Counted from the first letter of the stretch, positions 1 to 10,774 are shown. The stretch is DNA of 64,000 bases from Isoetes taiwanensis (GCA_021234155.1 JAJEKV010000004.1:23717122-23781121), one strand, 5' to 3'. The notes: a model not told the origin generated them from the letters alone. Translations and numbers: made by a program.

Positions 1-470
1 GAGCCTCCATTCTTTTGTCAAGAAGAAGGATGGATCTTTGAGAATGTGCATAGACTATAGACAGTTGAATAAGCACACCATTAAGAACAAGTACGCCAGC
101 CCCAAGATCGACGATTTGATGGATCAGCCCAAGGTGCAAAGATCTTCTCCAAAATCGAAATTTAAGGTCGGGATATCACCGCATCAGGATAAAGGAAGAA
201 GATATCCATAAGACCGCCTTCGAGAACGCTGCAGATGGGCATTATGAGTTCACGAATGCCTTCGCTTATCAAATGCCCCCCCAACGCTCATGAGGCTCAT
301 GAACTATATCTTCGTGGAGTTCCCGGACACCTTTGTGATTGTTTTCTTTGACGCACATTTTGGTGTATAGCAGATCCCTTTGAAGAGCACGCATAACACT
401 TTTGAGAAGAGTGCTAGAGAAGTTGAAGAGGCACCCGTTGGCGCCAAGTTGTCGGGCGCCACTTTCGCAA
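1..470 (+). pseudogene. gypsy reverse transcriptase, 5'-truncated and frame-broken
   Basis: The first 125 bases read as the reverse-transcriptase fingers: a [19 protein letters not shown] stretch followed by [13 protein letters not shown]. This is the usual gypsy wording around the R-x-C-x-D-Y-R-x-L-N motif. At about 325-360 the frame gives DTFVIVFFD, in the place of the family's F-V-I-V-F-x-D-D catalytic box; the second aspartate and following residues are altered here. Several frameshifts lie between the two blocks. This segment has no counterpart in the second copy of the region, so it lies outside the 29.65-kb duplication. It is not functional as given. Confidence 0.85.
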
Positions 471-689
471 CGTAAAAGGTGGAGTATCTAGGTCATGTGA
501 TCTCGCCAGAAGGCATCTCAACGCACCGCCAAGATTGAGGTCGCCATTCAAAGGGCGGCGCCGAAGAATGTGCATGAAGTCGGTTTCCTCGCCTAGTTGT
601 GGTACTCACAGAAGTTCGGGAAGAACTTTTATAAGATAGCAGCCCTCTAATCGCACTGACGAGGGCGTAGAAGGTGAAAGATTGGGTAG

Positions 690-1385
690 AGCATTGGCAC
701 AAGAAAGCCCAAAAGGGGTTTGAACCGTTGAAGGAAGCTTTAACAACAGCCCCAGCTTTTAACTCGCCGGACCCGGAGAAAGATAAGCTTGTAGCAACAG
801 ATGCGCAGTAAGATAGCTACTGTGCAAAGGTTTATGCAAGAAGAGCGTGTGGTAGCGTGATGATTCCGTGAAGATGAACGACGCCGAGACGCCGCTTACC
901 CAACGCACGATCAGGAGTTGCTTGCGGTTGTCGTGGCATTAAGAATATGGAGGCATTATCTCTTGGGAAGGAAGTTCCAGTTTGATACCGGACCATCGAG
1001 CCTCCAATATGTATTCACGCAACCACACCTTAATCTGGAGGCGGCGGAGATGGATGGAGTTCCTCAAGAATATGACTTTGATATAGTCTACAAGCCGGGG
1101 AAGCTCAATGTGGTAGCAGATGCGCTTTCAAGGCATCCCCCGACAACTAGAGTGCATTGCAATGCAATTTCGACGCCTCCAAAGAACTTTGGTAAGAGGA
1201 TTGAAGAGTCCTTGCCAACGGACGTGGATTTCAAGGAGGTATGGGCAAGCCTTCTAAGGAGGCTAGAACAGATAAAGAGCGGGGAGGCCTTCAAGCATTA
1301 TAAGAAGGAAGGCAACCTGTTATACCATAAGAACAAGTTAAAGCGAATCGAATCAATCAGGTGTAAGGAAGTTGATCCTCCATGA
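690..1385 (+). pseudogene. gypsy RNase H and connector to integrase, copy A
   Basis: The start reads FEPLKEALTTAP, then SPDPEK and VATDA, the standard opening of gypsy RNase H with its first catalytic aspartate. The end (from 918) is an open 155-codon stretch carrying SLQYVFTQPHLNL, EYDFDIVYKPGKLNVVADALSR and the His-Pro that closes the domain. The ALSR box and the preceding D are the last active-site landmarks. After it comes the lysine-rich spacer that precedes the integrase zinc finger. A frameshift near 800-918 separates the two halves. RNase H removes the RNA strand during reverse transcription. The copy at 30,340-31,030 is more broken. Confidence 0.85.
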
Positions 1386-2400
1386 CACGCGACAACAGCC
1401 CAATAGCCGCCATGCGATTCATGAAAACATATTTCAAAAGCGCAGCTAGCCTATTATTGGCCGTGAATGAAGAAGCAAATAGCTCGCTACATCAAGGAAT
1501 GCCGCCTATGCCGCCAGACGGCGTATGAGCAGCTTCAATTCCGTGGGCATTAGAGCCATTAGCGTACAAACGCTAAGTGGGAGGTAATCGGCGATGGATT
1601 TCATCACGTGACTCCTAAGGACGTTGAGAGGCAAGGATGCCTTAATGGTAGTGGTCCATAAGTTGTCAAGATGGCACATTTTGTGCCCTTGCGTAACCAC
1701 GATACGTGACCATGGATACAAAGAAAGCTCTTCACCAAAGAGATCTTCAAAGCTTCATGGCATGCCAAGGGAGATCATCTCCTATTGTGGATCCGGTTCA
1801 TGAGTGCCTTTTGGCAAGACCTCTTTACACGCATCCGCACGGTTATCCATGAGCACGGCATATCATCCTCGACGGATGGCCGACGGGAGCGACCAACAGA
1901 TTTTAGAGGACATGCTACCAAACTATGTCCGAATAAGCAAGGTATGTGGGAAGAATTTATTCACTTGGTGGAGTTTGCATACAATAGCACCAAGCAGAAT
2001 CATCCCAAATGTCGCCGCTTATGATCAATTACGCTTTATCGGTTTTAACTCCGCATTAATTTGGCACAACCGCGGTCAAAAGTGGAAGTTTCGGCAGCCA
2101 GATGTTGGCCGATATGCGGAAACTTGTAGAGGAAGTTCGCGGGCTATCCGCTAGCAGCAAGAAGTCGCCAAAAGAGCATCGCCGACAAGCATCGAACAAA
2201 GAAAGAGAGTTCGGGTTGAGATGATGTTTGGCTCAAGATTAAGGTGAAGCAGCGGCTCAGATCGGCAATTGCAAGAAGCTTGCTCCAAGGTGGGCTGGAC
2301 CTTCGTAATAGTCGAGAAACTAGGCAATCAAGCCTACAAGCTAGACTTGCCAAAGACACCTAAAGATTCATAAGGTCTTCCACGCGGAGTTTGCCGAAGA
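1370..2400 (+). pseudogene. gypsy integrase (zinc finger and catalytic core), copy A
   Basis: From 1,370 the frames give a broken HHCC zinc-binding segment (histidines near DPPxH and KKQIARYIKECRLC). A KWEV core start follows near 1,568, then HFVP-like residues near 1,680. At 1,860-2,010 come DG-SDQQILEDMLPNYV and EFIHLVEFAYNSTKQ, which flank the third catalytic position of the D-D-E core. The tail (2,250-2,340) matches the AxKLAPRWAGPF-type C-terminal fold in pieces. At least five frame changes are needed, so it cannot be translated as given. Integrase inserts the cDNA into the genome. The copy at 31,040-32,030 has different breaks, with a readable 127-codon piece around KWEVIDMDFI. Confidence 0.85.
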
Positions 2401-2469
2401 GGCATACCCCAAATCCGCACTAAGTCTTGATTCGCCAACGCCAAGTTGGAAATGATGGAGGAACAAACC

Positions 2470-2700
2470 GAAATAGTCCCGCACTGATTCTTGATAAAGC
2501 TTTCAAGAAAACGAGGAGATCAGAATTCCTCCAAAGATTTGGTCAAGTGGAAACACTTACCGCTGGAAGACGCCACGGGTACTTAAGAAAGATTTAGTAA
2601 AGCAAGCACCTACGCTTTATGGAGCAATGGGACGGCAAGGTCATCTCCCAAGAAATCGCTCGTGCATGTCGATTTGTGTAGGTTAATGCTTTGTATAGTT
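2470..2700 (+). pseudogene. chromodomain at the end of gypsy polyprotein, copy A
   Basis: Frames in this stretch give ILDKAFKKTRR, then LVKWKHLPL and LYGAMGRQGHLP. These are the EILD-x(n)-LVKW-x-x-LP signature of plant chromovirus chromodomains, which steer integration toward heterochromatin by binding methylated histone tails. It is split by two or more frameshifts. The second copy (32,108-32,290) reads through almost the whole domain in one frame, which supports the call. Nothing coding follows before the LTR. Confidence 0.8.
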
Positions 2701-3555
2701 AAGATTAATCTCCACGATGCCACCTACGCTTTAGTATGGGTCGTGACAGCGCTGTCACCGATGATGGGACCACTACGGTGATCTCTAGGGCGGTGTAATG
2801 TCAATGTAGGCATGACCGCTTTCCTGGGCGAAAGTGGAAGGTAGATTAGAAAGTCTACTGGTCCCACTAAGTAGACGCACTTCGAGAGAAAGGAGGTCAT
2901 TGAGGAATGCATTCATAGGAAAAGCACCTTTAGCCCCATATATGCTTTGATAGGAGGAATCTATCCTTCGGCGTTTCCACGTGAGAAGGATATCCTCCAC
3001 GCCGGGCAACTAGAGGTGTAGGCATGAGCGCATATAGGCATGTAGGTAGGCCGCCCAAGGCCATAATGGAAGATTCACCCTCTTCCTATGCCGGGAGATT
3101 AGCCATGCATCCATGTAGATAGGTGGGGTGGTCACCATATAACCAAAAATTTTAATTAATAATTAAATGGTACTAACGTAGTGTCGACAAGCAGCCAAAG
3201 AGAGCCCCGAGGGCAAGGAGGTCGAAGATTGAAGACTTGCAACACAAATTTTGTTGGAATGTGTTGCAAGGAATGAAGAGTGCCTCGAACGCTAATTTTA
3301 AATTTTGATAAACTTAATCGTAATGTTAAGTGAAGTTTGGAGTAATTTGTCTAGTAATGTCGGAATTGATAAGTTATTTCATAATATAATGATGTAGTAA
3401 TGTCATAAAAATATTACCTTGAGGTAATTGTAATAAATGTGTAAGTATTATAGGAGTATATCGTGATGCATCGTGCTGATTCGCAGTTAGGAAGATTCCA
3501 AGGTGGGGGGAGAACCACGATGTCGCGGGACAAAGATCATTTCAAGGTGGGAGAA
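2700..3555 (+). other. 3' non-coding internal region and polypurine tract of gypsy copy A
   Basis: About 850 bases with no coding signal. It is AT-rich in the middle (an ATTAATAATTAAATGG stretch near 3,150). It ends with two similar purine-rich strings, CAAGGTGGGGGGAGAA near 3,500 and CAAGGTGGGAGAA ending at 3,555. The second is directly followed by TG, as expected for the plus-strand primer next to a 3' LTR. The copy at 32,335-33,183 shows the same two strings. Confidence 0.6.
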
Positions 3556-3695
3556 TGACGCGTTCAAAGACAAGATACCCCGTGACGATATTGTACTGCC
3601 GCCACGCTACCGCGCCACCCCGATTGACGCGGTACGCCAACGATAGCCAATTGGGTAGCCCTAGGGGCAACTTGCTAAGAATGTGCATTAGTATT

Positions 3696-3841
3696 AATGT
3701 GCACATTTTCCAATGTACACATTAATGTGGGCACACATTTCCATGTGGCCACTTGATGCCAAGTGGGCCATACCCATAGGTGCAAGTAATGTGCACATTT
3801 TCCAATGTACATTCATTAATGTGCACACATTTCCATGTGAG
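3696..3841. repeat. short direct repeats with palindromic cores in the LTR upstream region, copy A
   Basis: The block AATGTGCACATTTTCCAATG, followed by a short spacer and CACATTTCCATGTG, occurs at 3,696-3,750 and again at 3,788-3,841. A third partial TTTCCATGTGGGCACATTTGG follows near 3,858. AATGTGCACATT is a perfect 12-base palindrome (3,696-3,707 and 3,788-3,799), and CACAT-TTCC-ATGTG is an inverted repeat. Their place 130-270 bases before the TATA-like box fits repeated enhancer elements of an LTR, but that role is inferred. Confidence 0.65.
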
Positions 3842-3914
3842 CACATTTGGGTGCAATATTTCCATGTGGGCACATTTGGCCACCTAGGCCCTTTAAAGGC
3901 AAGTGGGCCCATTA

Positions 3915-3947
3915 CCAATTATCCCACATGCCAAAAGGGATAATTGG
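3915..3947. repeat. perfect 11-bp inverted repeat just upstream of the LTR TATA box, copy A
   Basis: CCAATTATCCC (3,915-3,925) and GGGATAATTGG (3,937-3,947) are exact reverse complements separated by an 11-base spacer. Copy B keeps it at 33,567-33,599 although surrounding bases differ. It lies 22 bases before the TATA-like box and carries a CCAAT word. Confidence 0.7.
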
Positions 3948-3968
3948 AAACCCTAGCCACCCCTTGTC

Positions 3969-3977
3969 TATATAGGG
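3969..3977 (+). promoter_or_regulatory. TATA-like box of the gypsy LTR, copy A
   Basis: TATATAGGG, preceded by CTTGTC and followed by AGGAAACCCTAAC. This is the only strong TATA motif in the LTR and is identical in copy B (33,622-33,630). It probably sets the start of the retrotransposon transcript. Confidence 0.5.
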
Positions 3978-5276
3978 TAGGAAACCCTAACTAACCTAAT
4001 TTTCGATTTTAGGGTTTTCAGAACTCTGCTTTGGCTGCCCCCAACCAAAACCGCATCCCGTGACTCGCTTGGGAGAATTACATCCTTAGTTTCTCGAGAT
4101 CGAAAGGTTTCAAAAGGATGGTCGAGCTCAGTCAGGAGGAGCCCTCATGATGGGAGGTATTTGGCCAATTAGATAGTCTAAACCCTATTTTAGGCATTGA
4201 ATCAGTAGGTTTAGCCTATTAGATTGCCCATAGCAGCCCCTCTAGAACTCTAGATAGCAGATTCTAACAAAAGAACCTAACTCTATGATATAGATTAGAT
4301 CTTGTTCTTTAGTTCTTCCGCGGATGTATATGGATGATGTATCTCTCCGTGGAACTCCTTGTATTGGGAAGGGGGTAGAGACCTAAAGCTTGGTAGTAGA
4401 TGCTCCTAGATTAGCCTCTAGCACACTATAGATGCGCCCGCGCATACACAGCCCGCCTGCGGTTGTTGTTCTTAGGGTCGACCGCTGATAAGGGTGGTCG
4501 TGGTCCATAGCGTTGCTCTCTGATGTAAAGTCTACCCGAGAGCACCGCAGACTAGCGCTTAATACTCGTGGACCTAGTGCACCGAAAGTATGAGTTCGGA
4601 CACCCGCTGGGGATAAGTCGCGTCGGCGGCGGTGCCACCGGGGGTTTTCAGCCCAGGCCCCAGGTGTAGTGGTTGTGCTTCGCACAGGGGTGAGGACTGA
4701 CCTCGGTCGCGGGTGGTAGTTCCTTCAAGTGGGTTAAAGTCGAGTCACGGACGCTTGGGTCCTCTAGTCCACTGCTATGGCATTGATCATCCGGGTGGGA
4801 GAGAGACCTCCCCTACCTCGCCTCATCGGTCTGGGAGATGTAACCCGCTATAGCCCCTTTGGCTGATCCCGCAGTTACCTGGTCCAACCTCAAGTTCTTC
4901 AACCTATCCGCAAAGTGTACGCAGGAGAGGCGGATGGAGTGGACAACCCTAAGCCATGTTCTTATGCCACCCAAATCCATTGCCATGAATTTCATGCGCG
5001 AATGAATCCTCCGGAGACCAAAAGCCGCCACCATCCCTTTGAGTCTGAGCCTTGGGTAGGATTCCCCTATGTGATGTCTCGATCTTTGTCTATGCAGATA
5101 TGTGGAGGGCCATCCTTCGTGGATGGTCATATGATGTTGATGTATGTGCTACCGGACATGTATGTTTACGCTTCCGCAGCCTAGGTAGGCCCCGAGGGAG
5201 CGGGGTGCAATGACCCTTCCACTCTTCCCACTGGAACCCGGGCCACGGGCATACGTCAGCGTGGAGGGCCCTCAGA

Positions 5277-5657
5277 TAGCATGGAGCTGGTATGGGGATG
5301 AACTCCTGTTTGTATACGGTGAGGGCACCGATAATGCAGTAGGGGACGCCACAAAGGGTATCGAGCTATGTTCTTGGAGACCAAGAGCAAAGCACCGCCA
5401 TGTTCCCAAAAGAGCACTAACTTGATAGGATCCTCAACCTCAAAAATGAGAAAAATTTTTCTCATTTTTGTAGTTTATGCTAAGCTAGTAACAGTTAAAA
5501 AGAATAGAAACGTAAAAAGACTAAAATTGATGAGCCAACATCCAAAAAAGTAGGGTGGTCTCACACGTCGCGCCCTGTATTAGCATGGAGCTGGTATGGG
5601 GGATGAACTCGCTTGTATAATACGGGTGAGGGCACCGATAATGCAGTAGGGGACGCC
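5277..5657. repeat. direct repeat pair of about 75 bp flanking a 230-bp palindrome-bearing segment, copy A
   Basis: The words GCATGGAGCTGGTATGGGG, GATGAACTC, TGTAT and GTGAGGGCACCGATAATGCA occur at 5,277-5,350 and again at 5,581-5,657. The 230 bases between them hold a 30-bp perfect palindrome (5,441-5,470). Copy B has the same arrangement at 34,908-34,982 and 35,203-35,280. It could be a small insertion with long flanking duplication or a local tandem duplication; the sequence does not decide. Confidence 0.7.
5441..5470. repeat. 30-bp perfect palindrome, copy A
   Basis: CAAAAATGAGAAAAA is followed without spacer by its exact reverse complement TTTTTCTCATTTTTG. As RNA it would form a 15-bp hairpin with no loop bases; as DNA it can form a cruciform. 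Copy B keeps it at 35,074-35,101 with one central length difference. Confidence 0.85.
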
Positions 5658-5699
5658 AAAGTCTGATTAGTGGCTCGCTTAGGCATAAGAAATGCAAGA

Positions 5700-8450
5700 G
5701 GGTCAGCCTTATAGGTGAACCCTTTGTAAATTATCAATGTTCTTTATGTCGTTATTTTAAAGAGAGGGATTTTTACATGAGAGTGCATAGACAGACCGAT
5801 GACAAGGTAGCGAGGGGATTTAGAACCACAAAGTTATGTATTAGATCAGATTACCTGAATGCAATTGAGATCAAGAAAATGGCCGAGCTGCAGTTCATGA
5901 GATAAGAAAGTTACATAAGGAATTAATGTTCTCCAAAATGAGAGTTCTTGATTGTCCATGAAAGAAAGGTCGCTAAGGGGTCCGGGCGGAGTCAATGAAA
6001 CCGAGAAAAAGATGTCGCCAGATTCTCGCCAGACATAGTGGAGGCACATCGGCAAGGAAAATTTAGTGGAAAGTAGCTCTTTGGGATTTTTCTCGAGGGA
6101 CATAGCTCAAAACATAATCAGACTAGGCCATAAAAGAAGATATAGGGAAACCACGGCGGCTTGTTTGAAACAATTAAGATATGGGGAGGGAGAAGAATGC
6201 ACAATTTTCTTTTCTCTCAATTTTGCAGGTCCGAGTATGTCCACCACTATCGCTCCCACTAGAAAGCTTCTTTTACAAGGTCGATCTTAGGGAAGAAACA
6301 TTCAAGCATCTTGCTCGTGTCTACACTCGACACATGCAATGCCAAAGACTTTGATTTGGGGAGTTCCAAAGAATTGTATTTAACGAGACCGTCATTGCGG
6401 GCTGTCCGTTGGATTCGAGAGATGACCGCTTGTTTCGACTTTGTGGAAAGAAAGAAGGGCATGCTTGCAATGGCACATTTGAGGTGTTAGTTGGCTCCGG
6501 CGAAGAAGGCTACAACATAATTATCAATGCCTTCGAGGAGAATGTCATTTAGCACTATGCAAGAGTTCTTATCGTGAACCCCTTGCATAGAAAGCCTGCA
6601 CTGCCCTTGCCATTATTCGACATGTAACAGATTTGATCACCTTGAGGTTAGACGCCGGTGGCAAGAAATCCAAGAGTTGTGGAATGAGCACTTGAGAATG
6701 GTTGTTGGCCCTCTAATCGCCACAACTTCGGATGGAGACTCGAGGAGAAGAGCGTGCATGTTTGCAGATTATACATCTAGGTCTGCACAAGAAAGCACAT
6801 TCAAGGTTTCATGGGACGGTTGGCCACTAAGTGCCTCGAGAAATAAGGATGTTCATGGGCTGCATGACCAAGATTTGGTGCACAAACGATAAGAAGCTTG
6901 TTAATCCCATGGATAGTGCCTCTAGAAGGGTTGTACTTAGGGAACGAAGTTAGTGACTCTCAATGATATACACCATGTCTTTGAGTTATGCCAAGGGAAG
7001 CATGGGCTGCAACTTGAGACGTGAAGCACCGTGATAGGCAAAACTGGAGGGCTACGCAACGCCTTGCCTCTAGAAAGATTCAGCAATGCTTGGACGAACT
7101 AAGCAATGGTTCTGCAGTAGGCCCACCGATGCGGAATTTGGGCACCAAAGTTTATTTGGAAGTCGTGGCATCATATATTGACATCTTCCTCTCACCTACT
7201 TTGGACTTGAGGGCTCGGATTAAAGCTGCCGCAATGTTGTCCTTCTTCTTTAGGTGAGTTGGAATCACTGTTTGCTACTTCAATTTGGTTTGATCTTCAA
7301 AACTTTAGGTGCATAACGGGCTTTGAGGCTCGTTGAAGAACCACAAAGACGCATTCAGCCGAGTAAGAACTTCATTAGTCTGAAACCTTTATAGACGTAC
7401 AATTGTCATGCCATTTTTCTTTGGCTTTGCTAATAAAGTATTTTAGTTGAAATTTGGGCATTTAGAGTTGCCCTTACGAAGGTAACGGATCGGACGTATG
7501 TGAGAACTTCTTCTAAAGTCGGGCATGGTCGCGAATCTTAAAGAGCCTATGACGGGGCGTAATTTATTGGAGAGTGCCTCCGCTCCTCAATCATATTTAC
7601 GAAGTTTGCCGCCACTACCCTCTTTGTTTCTGCAAAGACATGCTAAGCAAGAGCACATTTGGCAAGAGTTAGAAAAGAAGGTAGATACCAATGGGTATTT
7701 ATTGACCTGTAACCTTGCAGACATGATGGATACGAGATGACAAGATTATTGAGGCCTTAAAGAAGGGCTTCTTTGCTGCTGCACAAGCATTGTGTACAAG
7801 CGTTGGCATTACAATTGAGGACGTTGATGGCTGGTTTAGTGAGTCATGAAAGGTCAAGGATTGGTTTCAAAGGTAGTCATGTGGTAGACACGAGCTCTAC
7901 CACATTGGGAGATGAGACCGATGCCATGGAAGAGAATATATGGAGATTGAAGGTGAAGATCCAAGAAGCGAGGTAGTTAGTGAGGATGATGTGGCTGTGT
8001 CCGAATTACTTACATGTGTTTGTGAAATGTTAGATGAATGTGAAAGGAGGGAAGCCATCTCATGTGTCTTGGCATGTTGTTATGGAAGGTAAGAAAATCT
8101 TAAGTCAACTATAGTGAGCCATTTGAATGGGAACTGGCTATCAAAGGACAAAAGCCGACGAGGGTTAAGGCTATGGTATATTCTATTGAAGAAAGTAATG
8201 TTGATGCACAAACTCCTTTCGGCATTGGGACAGACAGCAAAGGTACTTCAAGAACCAGTAGAATCCATGGTGGCACCACAAACCGCATAACCTTCAAGCC
8301 AGAAAAAGGAACAAATCTGTTGCAATTCATAAAGTTTGGTATCTTGGTAGGGTACTTAGCATGAGGAGGAAGTCCGCAAAGGCATGGAGAGAGAGGAGAG
8401 AGCCCGTGGACTTAGTTAAGCGCCCGTTTTTTGAAGTTCAATTAAATCTG
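5700..8450 (+). pseudogene. unnamed transposon-like protein gene with GSDxCENFFSK motif, copy A
   Basis: A long coding region broken into many frames. Readable blocks in order: EECTIFFSLNFAGPSMSTT (6,200); KVDLREETFKHLAR (6,280); IQELWNEHLRMVVGP then TSDGDSRRRACMFADYTS (6,670-6,780); LHDQDLVHK (6,865); DRQNWRATQRLASRKIQQCL then LGTKVYLEVVASYIDIFLSP and AAMLSFFFR (7,025-7,255); GSDVCENFFSKV (7,485-7,525); KKVDTNGY (7,675-7,705). From memory, large predicted proteins of mosses, lycophytes and ferns share the wording 'TGSDCCE-FFSKVG' and 'ASDGDSRRRK'. They are multi-copy and look transposon-borne, but I know no named family or function. Copy B is at 35,340-38,050. The breaks fall at different places in A and B, so the true gene may be less damaged. 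Confidence 0.55.
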
Positions 8451-8689
8451 CATATTACATGAAACATTGCGCAAGGACGGCAAGTCCACTTGGTTTACTT
8501 ATGATCCGACCGATAATCGACTTATAACCTCGAAGTCTATCATATCTCTTGCATCTTTAAGATATGAACTCACCAAAAACATTTATCATCCGGCATGATA
8601 ATGATAGAGGCCGACTGAATAAGTTTGTCCGATGGAACGTAATATTGGTAGGGTAATATTAAATTAGACGTCTTCAAATGGTTGAATTC

Positions 8690-8960
8690 TTCTCTTTCTT
8701 TCTTTTTTTGTAGGTGACAAGGGAAAGCGAAGGTCTAGGGAGTGCATAAGGTTCAGGCGAATATTTGTCAAGTACTTTTTGTCAATGATCATTTTTATGA
8801 TTAAAGCTACCATTTCAACAGTTTAAGTTTAAGAGCAGTTTTTACGCTTTGTATAAATCTCGAGCATGTTCTATTTGCTTTGCTTTACTTTAATGCATTC
8901 CATGTAGAAAACTGTGATCTTGTTTAAACTTTACTTTGAATGCAATAAAGAATGCCTCTT
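8690..8960 (+). promoter_or_regulatory. putative 3' intron end and polyadenylation signal downstream of the GSDxCENFFSK gene, copy A
   Basis: A pyrimidine-rich run ending in TTTTTTTGTAG followed by GTGAC (about 8,695-8,717) looks like a splice acceptor. An AATAAA lies at 8,944-8,949 and is preserved in copy B (38,538-38,543). This could be the 3' end of the transposon-like gene. The link is positional only. Confidence 0.3.
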
Positions 8961-10346
8961 GGTTACTTGTGGAACTAGTTAGTTAGGTATGATTTACGCC
9001 TTTTCGATTTCATTGCTCGATGATTCATTTCTGCGGCATTCTGAAGCTAAAGCAAAAATGCTTCTAAAACAGCAATTAGGCTGTTACCCCCCACTCTATT
9101 TTAAGGGCATGGCGTAAAGATTTCAGACATAATCAAAATCATATTTTGAAAACAACAAAAACATAAAATTTGTTTGAAGACTAATTTGGTTTGAGAACAT
9201 TACATAAAAAAACATATTAAGAGGCGTAAAACTAAAAACACAAGAACAATACTAAACCGCGTCATATTCATATTATAATAGGATACTTTACAAAAAAGGA
9301 AAGGTTCACACTACAAGATGGCGTTTTCATGGCCGATTTACAAAACAAAGCAAATAAATATTTAGATCAGGGGAGCTTTACAAACAAGTTAGGGAGATTT
9401 CATATTTCTTGCCAAAGAAGGCGCAAAACAAAAACCTAAGCTATTATGAACGCCGAGGGAGGCATAACTAACTGAGGTGAGAATAAGCAGCGAGGTCGAT
9501 TGGGTAACCCGCCGGAGGGTGGCATCCTAATAAGCACATAGAGATGGCCTACTCACGGATTTTCATCTCCAAAGCGCTCATCCGCAGAGTCACCCGATCA
9601 ACCCATTGCTGAACTTTTCAGTGATATAGCGAGCTGATCTTGCATGTGTACACCCGCTTGTGGGATCTAAAATTTAAGCAATAACTTTCAACAGGCACGC
9701 TTGGAAACCTGCTGGCTGACACCGGGTGCTGACAAGGCTCTTCCTTGGGTGGGGTAGAGCCCATAGATTCTTGATCTCCTGGCCGGTGAGGGTCTTAATC
9801 GGCATTGTCGGAACAGGGAGAGGAATAGGCGAGAAGGAGGATCGGTTATGGCTTGCTTTTCGGGAGAAGGGAGGATCGGATCAGTTATGGCGTTGGAGGG
9901 AATAAGAAGAGTCGGATCGGGTTATACCATTGAACGGTAACCTACGGCAAAATTCACCTCATAATGACGCCCAAAAACGTCCGAAAATCAGAACAATAAT
10001 TAATTTAAAGTCATTATTCAATAATCAATTTAGATTTATGATGTCATCCTAAAATCATATAAAATATATACTTCCCTATGTATTCGAGCGATTTCTTTTT
10101 CTTATTTTTGGAGTGACCATTGAACTAAAATGGCGCCCGGTGAAGTGGGCGTAAATATAAGGTTAAGGTAGGCAAGAAGTGCTTAGACTGGGTGTAAAAG
10201 TATGGGAATTGGGTATGATTCTTCACAAGATGGGACCGTGATACATAGGGGTTTCTATATGGAGGGTCACCAGATACATAGGGGGTTTCTCCCCGACTTG
10301 ATGCCGCATACATGCCATATGCCCTTATATAGAGGTGAACCTCAGG
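8960..10346. other. gene-poor stretch, copy A
   Basis: About 1.4 kb between the transposon-like gene and the 2-kb repeat array. Open frames are short and not shared with copy B (38,550-39,914), apart from a minus-strand piece in B at 39,162-39,353 that opens MKNLWALPTQEEAAPE and is broken here. A TATATAGAGG word occurs at 10,327-10,336. No domain recognised. Confidence 0.5.
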
Positions 10347-10774
10347 GATAATACCAAACCGCTGAAATCTTTACTACTAGCATTCAACTCGGTTTACTAT
10401 GATAGACAAGGAATAGGCAATTTGATATAAATGTGTTCCCAAGATCGCAGGTCATTTTTTTTGGGTGACGCGTTTTGAGAACCTTTTTACTATGATAAGC
10501 ATAGAATGAAATGCAAAGCGACATCTTTTGTGACACTTTGAACCCTTCTTACTAGAATAAGTATAGCATAGAATAAAATTGCGCAAACATACATAGTAAT
10601 GTTTCATTTTCTTTTTGAAGATCTTGAAATCTATGAGCGTATTGGTAATGCATCTTTTTCCAAATTTTGGAAGATTTCAAATATCATCTACGAAGACATG
10701 GGAGCATGTTGAAAGTGATGAAGCAACCGCATTTAGGTAGAACAGGTGTGCTAATGGGACTAAATTTGTTATTC

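Larger units (their letters stand above)
1..3555 (+). mobile_element. Ty3/gypsy chromovirus, internal region, copy A (5' part cut by window edge)
   Basis: The order reverse transcriptase, RNase H, integrase, chromodomain, purine-rich tract, LTR is that of a Ty3/gypsy chromovirus, an LTR retrotransposon that copies itself through RNA in plant nuclei. Gag, protease and most of the reverse transcriptase lie left of the window. No long frame survives: each domain is split over two or three frames by small indels. The section from about 632 onward recurs at about 30,300 with different frame breaks, so part of the damage may be sequence error rather than decay. The internal region ends at the purine-rich tract near 3,541-3,555. 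Confidence 0.9.
3556..5276 (+). repeat. gypsy 3' LTR, copy A (left end placed, right end not determined)
   Basis: The LTR should begin at the TG after the polypurine tract. It contains short repeats with palindromic cores, then a TATA-like box at 3,969-3,977, then about 1.3 kb with no gene. The 5' LTR is outside the window, so the right edge cannot be fixed by comparison, and the stated end is only where a different repeated block starts. The many short open frames here lie on both strands, are not shared in length between copies A and B, and match nothing I know, so I do not call them genes. Confidence 0.5.

Noticed and set aside
918-1385. The 155-codon plus frame as a free-standing gene
   Set aside because: Its content is RNase H (SLQYVF, DFDIVYKPGKLNVVADALSR) and the integrase connector, so it is part of the gypsy polyprotein and its ATG is accidental.
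4383-5130. Minus-strand frames of 100 and 105 codons in the gypsy LTR region
   Set aside because: Copy B does not keep them at the same length or frame, they have no start context or domain, and they lie in non-coding LTR-adjacent DNA.
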